Below, piece by piece: positions 26,919 to 35,430 of a DNA stretch of 64,000 nt (position 1 is its first letter; each line of letters begins with the position of its first letter). Origin of the DNA: Saccharicrinis carchari (lineage in GTDB: Bacteria; Bacteroidota; Bacteroidia; Bacteroidales; Marinilabiliaceae). The DNA lies in the NCBI RefSeq assembly GCF_900182605.1, contig NZ_FXTB01000010.1:62001-126000 (forward strand). The letters are read 5' to 3'. A program made the translations under genes and the position numbers. The notes below the pieces were generated by a model. The model saw only the letters and a program-made list of their open reading frames with translations. It searched no databases and was not told the DNA's origin.

Positions 26919-29103
26919 TCAACTGCAGGTATCATTCAAAAGCAGAAAGTTTGGTGTTATTTTGCTTTTAACCATAATAACATCTGTTGCAGCAGTTAAA
27001 GCACAAATAAGCGCACCGGGCAGTCCGGCATTCAGTCTGGATGTGAATGAGCTGTTAAAAAATGTCGAGGAACTTCCATATACACCCGGCAAGGCACAAC
27101 TTAAAGAAGCACGCATAATAAATAAAGATGAGCCATTAAAATTTGCGCATCAGTTTACCGTTAATTATACGCCGGATAACTCGGGTACATGGACACAACT
27201 GGATAACGGCACAAAAGTATGGCGCTTGCTTATCAGCTCACCCAATGCCTATAGTATCAATGTAATTTTCGACAGGTATGTGCTTCCCCCGGGAGCCAAG
27301 CTGTTTATCTACAATACGGACAAAAGCGATATAAAAGGTGCATTTACCGATGCCAATAATCAGCCTTCCGGTATCCTGGCTACGGTTCCTGTCCGCGGCG
27401 ATCAGGTGATTGTGGAATATCAGGAGCCGGCAAAGGTTCAATTTAAAGCAGAACTGATGATTGGAGCAGTAAATCACGATTTTTTGGGGATACACAACTT
27501 AAAAAGTACAACTTCGTTTAATAGTTCCGGATATTGTAATGTGGATGTTTCGTGTTTTGATCAGGATAATAACCTGGATGTGCGACGTGCAGTGGTTAAA
27601 ATAATTATCGATGGACAAGAGCTATGTACCGGAACCATGATTAATAGTGCGGGCAGCGAAGCAAAACCATATTTAATCACTTCGGCTCATTGCTATAAGC
27701 TGGATGCCAGTGCCAATACCACCCTGTTGTATTTTAATTATGATGTGCCTTATTGCTCAGATATAATTGAAGCCTACCCGGAGCATACCCTTTCGGGTGG
27801 GGAAGCCAGAGTAATGGTTAATGAATTGGATATTGCTCTGGTTGAAATGTTTAACATGCCGCCTGCATATTATCGCCCGTATTTTGCCGGGTGGACTTTA
27901 AACCCGGAGCCCACCGGATTGTTTAAAGCCATTCATCATCCGTGGGGCGACGTAAAAAAAATAGCCACCTTTGACGGAACAATTGAGGCAAGCAGTTTTA
28001 ATTCGTACTTTAACCGTCCGTATGCGCAAGTTGATAACTTTCATTGGCGGGTGGCACAGTGGTCAACAGGAACCACTGAGCCCGGTTCGTCGGGAGGCCC
28101 TTTGTTCGATGGCAATAATAATTTTGTCGGTGCCTTATCGGGTGGTGCTGCTACCTGTTCATCGCCCGTAAACGATTATTATTGGCAATTTTATAAGGCG
28201 TGGGATCAGAAAACGGAAAGTAACCAACAATACAAAGCCTGGTTAGATCCGCTGAACTCCGGGGTGCAAAGTTTAAATGGTGCCAACCCCTATGAACAAC
28301 AAGCCTTTGTGAGGTTAAGTAACATCGAAAAGGGTGATAGACCTGCCAATTCAACTCTAATTGGGGGGGGATACCTGAGTGGGCACAATGGAATTAAAAC
28401 AACGGCCTATGCCGAACGCTTCGACGGAATAAAGAAGGCAACAATAAAAGGGATTTACCTGATGCCCGGCAAATCACCGCAGAGCTCGTCTCAAACGTTT
28501 AATATATCGCTTTGGCAAGGCACTAATGAGCCTGAAACTATGCTTGTAAAAAAAGAAGACATAGCGCTTAATTCGCTGCGGGCAAATCGGGAGGGATACC
28601 TGGAGTTTGATACCCCGATAACGGTGAATGGGAGCTTTTTTGTGTCTTATGAAATCAACTATAACAATACGCCCATCGATACTTTGGCCGTTTATTATGC
28701 GGCACGAACGCAAAAAAGCAATAATACCATGCTGGCATATCATCAGTCCACCGGATGGAAATATGCATCGGAATTGCACGAAAATAAAAACTACAGCCTA
28801 TGGTTGGATGTGCTGGCCGAGGCCGTGGTGTATGGCGATACGCAAATCATTCCTGATACCCGATCCGAAGTAGTTATTTATCCGGTGCCCACAAAAGGAA
28901 ACACCTTATTTATAAATTCCGGAGGATATTTTATTCAAACTGTTGAGGTTAGGGATGTGCTGGGGCGCTTGTGGTCGGTAGCGACGGTAAACCAGGCCGG
29001 CGAAAACCTGCCCATTGAAATAGGGGTATTGCCCAATGGTGTTTATATTCTTAAAATACGTACAAAAAATAATTGGCTAAGCAAAAAGTTTATGGTAGAG
29101 TAG
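26902..29103 (+). CDS. Secreted lysyl-endopeptidase-like serine protease with T9SS tail
   Basis: A 733-residue exported S1-type protease. The signal peptide ends near AVKAQ at about 34. A propeptide-like beta domain follows, then the trypsin-like domain: His263 in LITSAHC, Asp310 in ELDIALVEM and Ser397 in EPGSSGGPLF. The HHPWGDVKK segment near 345 resembles Achromobacter lysyl endopeptidase, so cleavage after Lys is likely. Residues about 495-640 form a beta-rich accessory domain and the last 75 form a T9SS sorting domain (VVIYPVPTKGNTLFI). I choose ATG 26902; a GTG six bases earlier is also in frame. The start overlaps the antiporter gene. Confidence 0.88.
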   Translation: MKTRNNQLQVSFKSRKFGVILLLTIITSVAAVKAQISAPGSPAFSLDVNELLKNVEELPYTPGKAQLKEARIINKDEPLKFAHQFTVNYTPDNSGTWTQLDNGTKVWRLLISSPNAYSINVIFDRYVLPPGAKLFIYNTDKSDIKGAFTDANNQPSGILATVPVRGDQVIVEYQEPAKVQFKAELMIGAVNHDFLGIHNLKSTTSFNSSGYCNVDVSCFDQDNNLDVRRAVVKIIIDGQELCTGTMINSAGSEAKPYLITSAHCYKLDASANTTLLYFNYDVPYCSDIIEAYPEHTLSGGEARVMVNELDIALVEMFNMPPAYYRPYFAGWTLNPEPTGLFKAIHHPWGDVKKIATFDGTIEASSFNSYFNRPYAQVDNFHWRVAQWSTGTTEPGSSGGPLFDGNNNFVGALSGGAATCSSPVNDYYWQFYKAWDQKTESNQQYKAWLDPLNSGVQSLNGANPYEQQAFVRLSNIEKGDRPANSTLIGGGYLSGHNGIKTTAYAERFDGIKKATIKGIYLMPGKSPQSSSQTFNISLWQGTNEPETMLVKKEDIALNSLRANREGYLEFDTPITVNGSFFVSYEINYNNTPIDTLAVYYAARTQKSNNTMLAYHQSTGWKYASELHENKNYSLWLDVLAEAVVYGDTQIIPDTRSEVVIYPVPTKGNTLFINSGGYFIQTVEVRDVLGRLWSVATVNQAGENLPIEIGVLPNGVYILKIRTKNNWLSKKFMVE

Positions 29104-29566
29104 GGAGCTTGTGTTCAACAACATCTTACACCTAAAGCGCAACAGTGCATAAAATGTGGGTTAACCTATTCTTCGTTGCTGGAAGAAACGGATGTGATTT
29201 ATGATAGTGACGCTGATTTTATGTGCCTTTTTATACTCGTTTAAAGGTCTTTGACGGGAGGATCCATGCGCTTAACAGAATGGATATCCTATTGGGGAAT
29301 TGCAGGTTTGTTGCGGGTTAAACTGGGCGCAATGGTTTTGATACAACTTTTAATGGATGGTTGATAGGGTGGGGATATGTACAAACTAAAAGTCAAATTT
29401 ATCAAATAGTCCATACCTGCAGCCAGAGGCTTTGCCCCATCCTTCACTTCGTTGATCATAAAATAGGTCCACTTATCCCTGTATAGGTTTCTTAGCCCCA
29501 ATCTTTTTGATGGGTAGAAATGCGCAACTATATTTGGACATCATTAATCAATTAAAAAAATAAGAC
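29104..29566. other. Intergenic region
   Basis: About 460 bases with no supported gene. A short minus-strand frame near 29289-29501 has no recognisable features. The downstream end should hold the promoter of the small secreted protein, but no clear box is seen. Confidence 0.4.
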
Positions 29567-29947
29567 ATGAAAAATGTATGGATGATTATTGCCACTGTAA
29601 CACTAATGGTTGTTAGCATGAATGTAAAAGCAAAAGAGGCCGGCAAGAGTGACAAGGGCATATTGGGTACCTGGAAGTTTGAAGTGAACGAAGCTCCTTA
29701 TGATTATCAGCGTGGAAAAACAACTTTTTATCAAGAGGATAGTCTAGTGAGGGTAAAAATAGCTTTTAAATACGAAACCATAACGGGCAGTAAACTTAAA
29801 ATAGACGGTGACAAGGTAAGCTTTAATGTGAAAGTTCAAGGTGAACTGGTTAATGTTGCTCTAAAGTTGGAGAACGATGCGTTAATCGGTAAAGCTGTAA
29901 CATGGGAAGGGGAGCTGCCTCTGGTGATGAAAAGAGAGGTAAAGTAA
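29567..29947 (+). CDS. Small secreted protein of unknown function
   Basis: A 126-residue protein with a clear signal peptide (1-22, ending VKAKE) and a predicted all-beta body. The pattern GILGTWKFEVNEAPYDYQRGK followed by alternating strands is like small lipocalin-type Bacteroidota proteins in which GxW marks the first strand, but I cannot assign it firmly. The last codons run into a GTAAA repeat (three copies, 29943-29957), and the stop lies inside it. Monocistronic. Confidence 0.65.
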   Translation: MKNVWMIIATVTLMVVSMNVKAKEAGKSDKGILGTWKFEVNEAPYDYQRGKTTFYQEDSLVRVKIAFKYETITGSKLKIDGDKVSFNVKVQGELVNVALKLENDALIGKAVTWEGELPLVMKREVK

Positions 29948-30252
29948 AGTAAAGTAATGGATTAAGGGAGTACTAAAAAACCTTTTTGTGCGTAGGCGAA
30001 AGCCAAAGGACAGGTTATAACGCAGCTAAATAAAAAGATAGTATTGTATCAATTCTTATAGAAGGGGAGGGCGTGGGAGTGTAAACTGAATTTAATTCCT
30101 CCCGGGGCGAATCGACCTCCCTTCATTATACTGGGCACTTGTCCCGGGCTATTACCCGGACAGGTTGTTCCGAACTTGAATAGGAAGGCTTTGATACCCC
30201 GCCTGGTGGCAGAATGGTTATACTTAGATGCTTACATCTCAATATCTGAAAC
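29948..30252. other. Intergenic region with structured GC-rich part
   Basis: About 305 bases. From about 30055 to 30170 it is GC-rich with several pairing segments, including TGTCC-GGG with CCC-GGACA around CTATTA (30140-30162) and GAAGGGGAGG with CCTCCCTTC further out. It could be a structured RNA or only a terminator region; I recognise no family. Confidence 0.35.
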
Positions 30253-31893
30253 TTACCCTACCCTTTCGTGGTTGGGGATACGAACATAAAAGGTGGTGCC
30301 CTTTTGCGGTTCAGATTCAACCCTGATTGCGCCATCCAACAGATCTACATATCCCTTTGTAATGGATAGCCCCAGTCCGGAACCTTCGTAAGCTCTCGAA
30401 TAAGCCCCTTCACCCTGTTCAAACTGATTGAAAATTGACGCTTGTTTGTGCTGTGCAATACCTATGCCCGTATCGCTCACCCAAAATTCAGCAAAATCTT
30501 TACCAATATGGTAGGTCACCTTTACATAGCCCTCGCTGGTAAATTTTATGGCATTCTTTATTAGGTTGGTGAGTATGGAGTTTAGTTTATGTTCGTCTGA
30601 AACAAACGGCTGAGCGGAAGTCGTTTCTTTTTCCTCCAGAATAAGTTGAATTTCTTTTACTTTTGCTTCGCGGATGAAAAAATCATGCAGTTCAATCAAC
30701 ATATGTTTAATGTTCATTTCTTTGTGTTGAGCTTGCTCAATGCCCGATTCCAGTTTAGAAACATCGATAATGTTGTTAATGGTTTCTAACATTCGGTTTC
30801 CGCTTTGTTCAATAACCTGTATAAATTGCTCTTGTTCCTGTGACGAGTAATCCGCCGTTCGTAATAGTTCGGTAAAACCCAGAATGCCGTTCATGGGAGT
30901 TCTAATTTCGTGACTCATATTCGCTAAAAAGGCCGATTTCATCCTGTCACTTTCTTCTGCCTTATTTTTTTGCTCTTCCAGTTCTTTCATTATTTCAGAA
31001 TTCACTTCCAGTTGATGCTGAAGGTCTTTGGTTTTACTTCGAATCCTCGTTTTTAAAACATAGTTTGCGGTTAAAAGAAACAGGGATAGAACAGAAATAA
31101 TAATTCCGGACAATAAAAAATATTTATAATAACTCTGCCAGGGGTTACTCCTTTTAGCGTATGGTTCAATCCACTTGTTGTAAATTTGTTGGTATTGGCC
31201 GTTGGCCAGGATCACTTCTAATCCGTTATTTAAAATTTCAGCAAGTTCGGGCGATGATTTTGCCACCTTAAAGCCCATGCTACGTTCTAATAGTTGATGA
31301 TTTAATGAATGGATGTAGTCTTTGCCAAGTTTTGTGGCGTAGTACATAGCTGCCACCTTTTGGGCTACAATGCAGGTAACATCTTTTCTGTCGAGTGCCA
31401 TCACCAGTTTTTCGTAGTCATTCACAAAAATGAATTCTGCCGTTGGGTTAATGGAGTGCACATAGCGTATCAGTACATCGTTTTGCCATAAGGCCACAAG
31501 TGGTTTTTTTAAAGATCTGAAATACTCAAGCGAAAATTTATTTTTGTAATTGCCGTTGTATAAAAAGCAGTGTGAAGTGTTTATGGTTGATCGGGTGTAG
31601 ATGTAATCGTTATCGGGACTTCCCGGATAATGGGTGCCGGCAATGGCGTGTATTTTTCCATTGTTCAGTTCCTCATTAATCGAATACCATTCACCCCCCT
31701 GTAGGTTTATGTCGGTGTCGTAGATATCCTGGATGGCATTGAGGATGTCAACATTAAATCCAACCAAGTCCTCCTCTTCGTTAACAAAGTTATACGGAGG
31801 ATAGCTGTTGCTAAGCTTAATTTCGTATTGAGCCTGTAGGCTTTTCGAAACAAGTGCCGCCAATAGTATGAAGAGTGCAACGGTATGACGCAT
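30253..31893 (-). CDS. Sensor histidine kinase with periplasmic solute-binding domain
   Basis: A 546-residue membrane sensor. Order: signal peptide to about residue 22; a SBP_bac_3-type amino-acid-binding-like domain at about 24-240; one membrane helix at about 258-280; a short coiled coil; HisKA with FLANMSHEIRTPMNGILGF (His328); and a HATPase_c domain (NLIKNAIKFTSEG, then DTGIGI and GSGLGL). No receiver or HPt domain is attached and no response regulator lies nearby, so it is an orphan kinase. I choose ATG 31893: the longer TTG start at 31917 would lie inside the -7 box, and the signal peptide begins properly at 31893. Confidence 0.9.
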   Translation of the reverse strand: MRHTVALFILLAALVSKSLQAQYEIKLSNSYPPYNFVNEEEDLVGFNVDILNAIQDIYDTDINLQGGEWYSINEELNNGKIHAIAGTHYPGSPDNDYIYTRSTINTSHCFLYNGNYKNKFSLEYFRSLKKPLVALWQNDVLIRYVHSINPTAEFIFVNDYEKLVMALDRKDVTCIVAQKVAAMYYATKLGKDYIHSLNHQLLERSMGFKVAKSSPELAEILNNGLEVILANGQYQQIYNKWIEPYAKRSNPWQSYYKYFLLSGIIISVLSLFLLTANYVLKTRIRSKTKDLQHQLEVNSEIMKELEEQKNKAEESDRMKSAFLANMSHEIRTPMNGILGFTELLRTADYSSQEQEQFIQVIEQSGNRMLETINNIIDVSKLESGIEQAQHKEMNIKHMLIELHDFFIREAKVKEIQLILEEKETTSAQPFVSDEHKLNSILTNLIKNAIKFTSEGYVKVTYHIGKDFAEFWVSDTGIGIAQHKQASIFNQFEQGEGAYSRAYEGSGLGLSITKGYVDLLDGAIRVESEPQKGTTFYVRIPNHERVG

Positions 31894-31914
31894 TGAGAGA
31901 TTAAATTTTGCTCT

Positions 31915-31922
31915 CAAATGTA
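31915..31922 (-). promoter_or_regulatory. -7 box (TACATTTG) for the sensor kinase
   Basis: An exact TAnnTTTG match on the minus strand, placing the transcription start near 31908. It supports ATG 31893 over TTG 31917 as the start. Confidence 0.6.
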
Positions 31923-32180
31923 TAAATTTTTAAATAAAATTGGTGTAAAGTCCAGTCATATCTTCTGAAAAGTATCTGCCGGATGGTAGCGCATGAAATA
32001 AGATATAGTTTACATGAACGCCAATCTCCCTTATGGTCGAATAAGTTATTCGGCATAAGCGGATTAAAGGTTTACCGCAGTCATTAAGCTATAGTGTCCG
32101 TGTTGGCTTTTTCTTCAACTGTTAATAAACATAAGTAAAGGTAAGAATCGGAAGAGAAATAGGGTAGTATTAGCTGCCAG

Positions 32181-32930
32181 TTATTCCCTGTTCCAAATCT
32201 CCCAGGCTGCTTCGGCCTGGAGGTGCAGCATTTCCAGTCCGTTTTTAACGCTGGCACCTTGATCTTGTCCTGCTTTTAAAAAGGCGCTTAGTGTAGGGTT
32301 GTAAATTAAATCGAAAAACAGATGTTGCTTGCTGGTATATTGATAAGGTATATCGGGTTTGGCCTCCATATCGCCATACATACCCAGGGGAGTTGTATTA
32401 ATAATGATGGTATTTTGAGCCATGGTTTCTGCATTCAGGGCTTCATAAATGGTCTGGTTTTGGCCCTGAGGACTTCGGGAGACAAACTGGTAGGCGATAT
32501 CCATTTTTTCCAGCGCAAAACCCACGGCCTTGGCCGCTCCTCCCGTTCCCAGGATAAGGGCGTTTTTGTGCTGCGCTTTCAGCAATGGTTTTATCGATTC
32601 GCTAAAACCGATGATATCCGTATTAAAGCCTTTTAATTTCGGCCTGGAAGCATGGCTCCAATCCAACTTTACCACGTTTACCGCACCGGCCTCTTCGGCC
32701 ATGGGGTCTATCTCGGTTAAATAATCCATTACTTTTTCTTTGTATGGAATGGTAACATTGAGTCCGCCAATGTACGGATGTTTTGCAAGTAGCTGTGGCA
32801 GTTCGTCAATAGAGGCAATAGGGAAATTCAGATAGCGGGCTGCTATGGATTCATTTTTAAATTTATCACTAAAATATTTTTGCGAAAAAGATTGGGATAA
32901 AGGATATCCAATTAAACCGTATGTTTTCAT
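32181..32930 (-). CDS. aroE: Shikimate dehydrogenase
   Basis: Reduces 3-dehydroshikimate to shikimate with NADPH in aromatic amino-acid synthesis. It is 249 residues, slightly short for the family. Shikimate-site residues are present: SQSFS near 12-16, Lys64 in NVTIPYKEKV (catalytic) and Asp105 in GFNTDIIGF. The NADP loop is LGTGGAAKAVG near 128, and VSRSPQG follows the second strand. It is the last gene of an operon with DUF368 (18 bases upstream) and the TPR protein. The operon mates have no evident link to aromatic synthesis. Confidence 0.94.
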   Translation of the reverse strand: MKTYGLIGYPLSQSFSQKYFSDKFKNESIAARYLNFPIASIDELPQLLAKHPYIGGLNVTIPYKEKVMDYLTEIDPMAEEAGAVNVVKLDWSHASRPKLKGFNTDIIGFSESIKPLLKAQHKNALILGTGGAAKAVGFALEKMDIAYQFVSRSPQGQNQTIYEALNAETMAQNTIIINTTPLGMYGDMEAKPDIPYQYTSKQHLFFDLIYNPTLSAFLKAGQDQGASVKNGLEMLHLQAEAAWEIWNRE

Positions 32931-32948
32931 CTTGTAAAATAAATATTG

Positions 32949-33860
32949 CTACTTCTCCTGTAATTTTTTCGAACCCAGCGACTCGGTAAGCCAGATGGCA
33001 GCTATACCTGCGATAATAAAAACAACAGCCACAAAAAAGGAAGTATCAATGGTGGGTAAAAACCAGTCGTAGCCAATTGTTTTAATTTTATCTCCAAATA
33101 CTTCTGTATTTTCAGTTTTCCAAGGCCATAAAATGCCCAGCGATCCCATAATAAAACCGGTGAGTATGGCGATGGTAGGGTTATGATATTTTTTGAGCAA
33201 CCACGATAAAAAATGAGAAAAACCAATAAGGCCAACGCCTGCGCCAATAGCCACGGGTAGCAATATATTAAGGTTTAAATCGCTAACCGCATTTATCATT
33301 ACCAGTTGGTAATTGCCCATTAAAATCAACACAAAAGAGCCCGACAAACCGGGTATTATCATGCTGCAAATGGCTACTATACCGCAAATAAAAAGGTAGG
33401 GTATCGAACTGTCTTCGGAAGCCGGAGTAAGCACACTGATAGAAACAGCCATAGCTGTGCCTACAACAAAAGAAGCGATACTGGCAAAGTTCCATCGACT
33501 CACCCTTTTGCCCACAAAAAATATACTGGCCATAACCAAGCCAAAAAAGAAAGCCCAAATATAAACCGGATGGGCCACAAAAAGATACTTAAATAATTGT
33601 GCCAGGCTAAGCACAGCAATACCAATACCAACAAATAATCCGATTAAAAACCACAGGTCGATATGTTTTATCAAGCTTTTTATATCACCTTTAATCAATA
33701 GTTTTACTGCTTTTACATCAAACGATTTAATAGCATTAATCAATCTTTCGAACACACCGGTTATCAACGCGATGGTGCCACCGGATACGCCTGGAATAAC
33801 GTTGGCTGCCCCCATGGCCATGCCTTTAAAAATTAGCTGCAAAAATATTCTTGTATTCAT
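32949..33860 (-). CDS. DUF368-family membrane protein
   Basis: A 303-residue polytopic inner-membrane protein of the DUF368 family, with about eight helices. Family hallmarks are GMAMGAANVIPGVSGGTIALITG near residues 13-35 and IIPGLSGSFVLILMGNY near 165-182; the two PG(V/L)SG motifs are related in an inverted-repeat fold. DUF368 proteins have been linked to undecaprenyl-phosphate lipid-carrier recycling; I recall this for the PopT group, and whether it applies here is inference. Operon: between the TPR gene (37 bases) and aroE (18 bases). Confidence 0.88.
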   Translation of the reverse strand: MNTRIFLQLIFKGMAMGAANVIPGVSGGTIALITGVFERLINAIKSFDVKAVKLLIKGDIKSLIKHIDLWFLIGLFVGIGIAVLSLAQLFKYLFVAHPVYIWAFFFGLVMASIFFVGKRVSRWNFASIASFVVGTAMAVSISVLTPASEDSSIPYLFICGIVAICSMIIPGLSGSFVLILMGNYQLVMINAVSDLNLNILLPVAIGAGVGLIGFSHFLSWLLKKYHNPTIAILTGFIMGSLGILWPWKTENTEVFGDKIKTIGYDWFLPTIDTSFFVAVVFIIAGIAAIWLTESLGSKKLQEK

Positions 33861-33897
33861 AATATTTTTTAATATTATCTGCTTTTGAGGTGCTCTC

Positions 33898-35298
33898 TTA
33901 AATGGAGTTAAGATATTCTGCTATCTTGGGCATTGAAACCAAGGATGGGTATTCGTTTAAAACAATTTCCAAATCATTGGGTAAAAGCTGTCGGGCGATG
34001 ACCAAATGCTTTAAGGCATCTTCGTTGTTGTTATTTTTATTATAGATTACGGCAGCCAGGTAATGCAAGGCACCATTGGTGTGGTCTTTGCTTAACACCC
34101 GTTTTAAAAAAGCCGTAGCATTAAAATTTTTTTCGTTCTCTTCCATAAACTGGAACATTTCAATCCAGCTGTATGTGTCTTGATCCTCCGTAAGGAGTGC
34201 TTTTTTCAAACATCTTTTTGCTTCGCTGGGTTTATTCATTTTTTTGTAAGCTTTGCCCAGCGATAACCATGCGTCGGCCGAATCCGGGTCGATATGCAAC
34301 GCCTTTTCAAAAGCAGCAACACTTGTTGGGTAATCCTGCACATGGTACGATGTGCGGCCCAGCGATAGGAGCGCATCTGTATTCTCAGGATCATTATCGA
34401 TGGCCAACTTATAAAAGCGGGATGCCAAATCATAGTTTCCTAAATTTTCGTGGCAATCACCCATATAATAATAGGTCAGGGGCGAAGGGAAACTGTACGA
34501 CATATATTCGGCGTAGGCGCTAAGGGCTTCGGCATATTCGCCTATTTGTGCCAGGCTGTTGGCTTTGTTAAAGTAGGCTTCTGACAGATCAGGTGCAAGC
34601 GCAATGGTTATGTTATAAGCCTCAATGGCTTGCTGAAATTTTTCCTGTTTACTTAAAAGAATGCCCATGTTGTACCAGGCGTTCTCCAAATAAGGGTTCA
34701 AATCCAGCAGTTTATTATATACGGCTATCCCTTGCTCTATCTCATCGAGTTTATCGTGTGCATAGGCCAGCTCAAATAACATGTTTTCGTTATTGGGGTA
34801 GCGTGGCTGATACTTGGCGAGCAGCTTACGAGCCTCCAGGTTATAATCGTCCAGATTCAGGTTAAACCCTATCTCAAAAATAAAACTTTCCAGCTCTTCG
34901 CCATCGGCAAATTTAATGGCACTGGTATAATACTCCAGCGCCAGTTCCCTTTTATGCCAACGGGTGTAAATAATACCAAGGTTAAGGAAAACTTCTGAAT
35001 TGTTGGTTTCAACCAGTTTTAGATAATTCAATATCTTTAACGATTCTTCGTCTTGATGTTGTTCCAGGAGAAGGGTACTGTATTTTAATTGCAGCGCAGT
35101 GGAATCCGGATGTTGGCGCAGACCCATCTGTAAAACGGAAGTGGCCTTGTCCGTCATGTTCTGCTCGTTATAAAAATCAAAAATAGATTCTATTTGAGAC
35201 ACATCAAAATAGGACTCTTTGTTGCGATGAACCAACTCTTCAAATTTTTCTACAGCTTCTCGTGTCCCGTCATGATTTGCGTGAGAGTATCCTTGCAT
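33898..35298 (-). CDS. Tetratricopeptide repeat protein
   Basis: A 466-residue soluble protein made almost wholly of TPR repeats (about eleven to twelve). Typical repeats are NAWYNMGILLSKQEKFQQAIEAYN-type, each with W, LG, Y and A/P at the expected places; several begin at DPEN or DPDS. No signal peptide or membrane helix is seen, so it should be a cytoplasmic scaffold. It opens the operon with DUF368 and aroE, behind a consensus promoter. Function unknown. Confidence 0.88.
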   Translation of the reverse strand: MQGYSHANHDGTREAVEKFEELVHRNKESYFDVSQIESIFDFYNEQNMTDKATSVLQMGLRQHPDSTALQLKYSTLLLEQHQDEESLKILNYLKLVETNNSEVFLNLGIIYTRWHKRELALEYYTSAIKFADGEELESFIFEIGFNLNLDDYNLEARKLLAKYQPRYPNNENMLFELAYAHDKLDEIEQGIAVYNKLLDLNPYLENAWYNMGILLSKQEKFQQAIEAYNITIALAPDLSEAYFNKANSLAQIGEYAEALSAYAEYMSYSFPSPLTYYYMGDCHENLGNYDLASRFYKLAIDNDPENTDALLSLGRTSYHVQDYPTSVAAFEKALHIDPDSADAWLSLGKAYKKMNKPSEAKRCLKKALLTEDQDTYSWIEMFQFMEENEKNFNATAFLKRVLSKDHTNGALHYLAAVIYNKNNNNEDALKHLVIARQLLPNDLEIVLNEYPSLVSMPKIAEYLNSI

Positions 35299-35322
35299 AT
35301 GATATCATTGATTTACAACGGT

Positions 35323-35352
35323 CAAAATTACCACATTTTTAGTCAATAACAA
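35323..35352 (-). promoter_or_regulatory. Consensus promoter of the TPR-DUF368-aroE operon
   Basis: On the minus strand: TTG at 35352-35350, 19 bases, then TAATTTTG at 35330-35323. This is an exact match in sequence and spacing to the Bacteroidota promoter, with a predicted leader of about 17 bases. Confidence 0.7.
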
Positions 35353-35366
35353 TAGGGTAAGTCCCT

Positions 35367-35403
35367 AAAAAAGGGCATTGTTGAAAAGTTGTTAACAATG
35401 CCC
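35367..35403 (-). terminator. Intrinsic terminator after the DUF4301 gene
   Basis: Perfect ten-base arms GGGCATTGTT and AACAATGCCC, followed on the minus strand by six T. It lies 28 bases past the DUF4301 stop codon. Confidence 0.85.
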
Positions 35404-35430
35404 ATGTTTATTTTAAATAAGCTATCGTAT

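Noticed and set aside
29289-29501. A minus-strand 70-residue frame
   Set aside because: No signal, motif or conserved start.
31894-31917. TTG start for the sensor kinase
   Set aside because: It overlaps an exact -7 promoter box; ATG 31893 starts the signal peptide directly.
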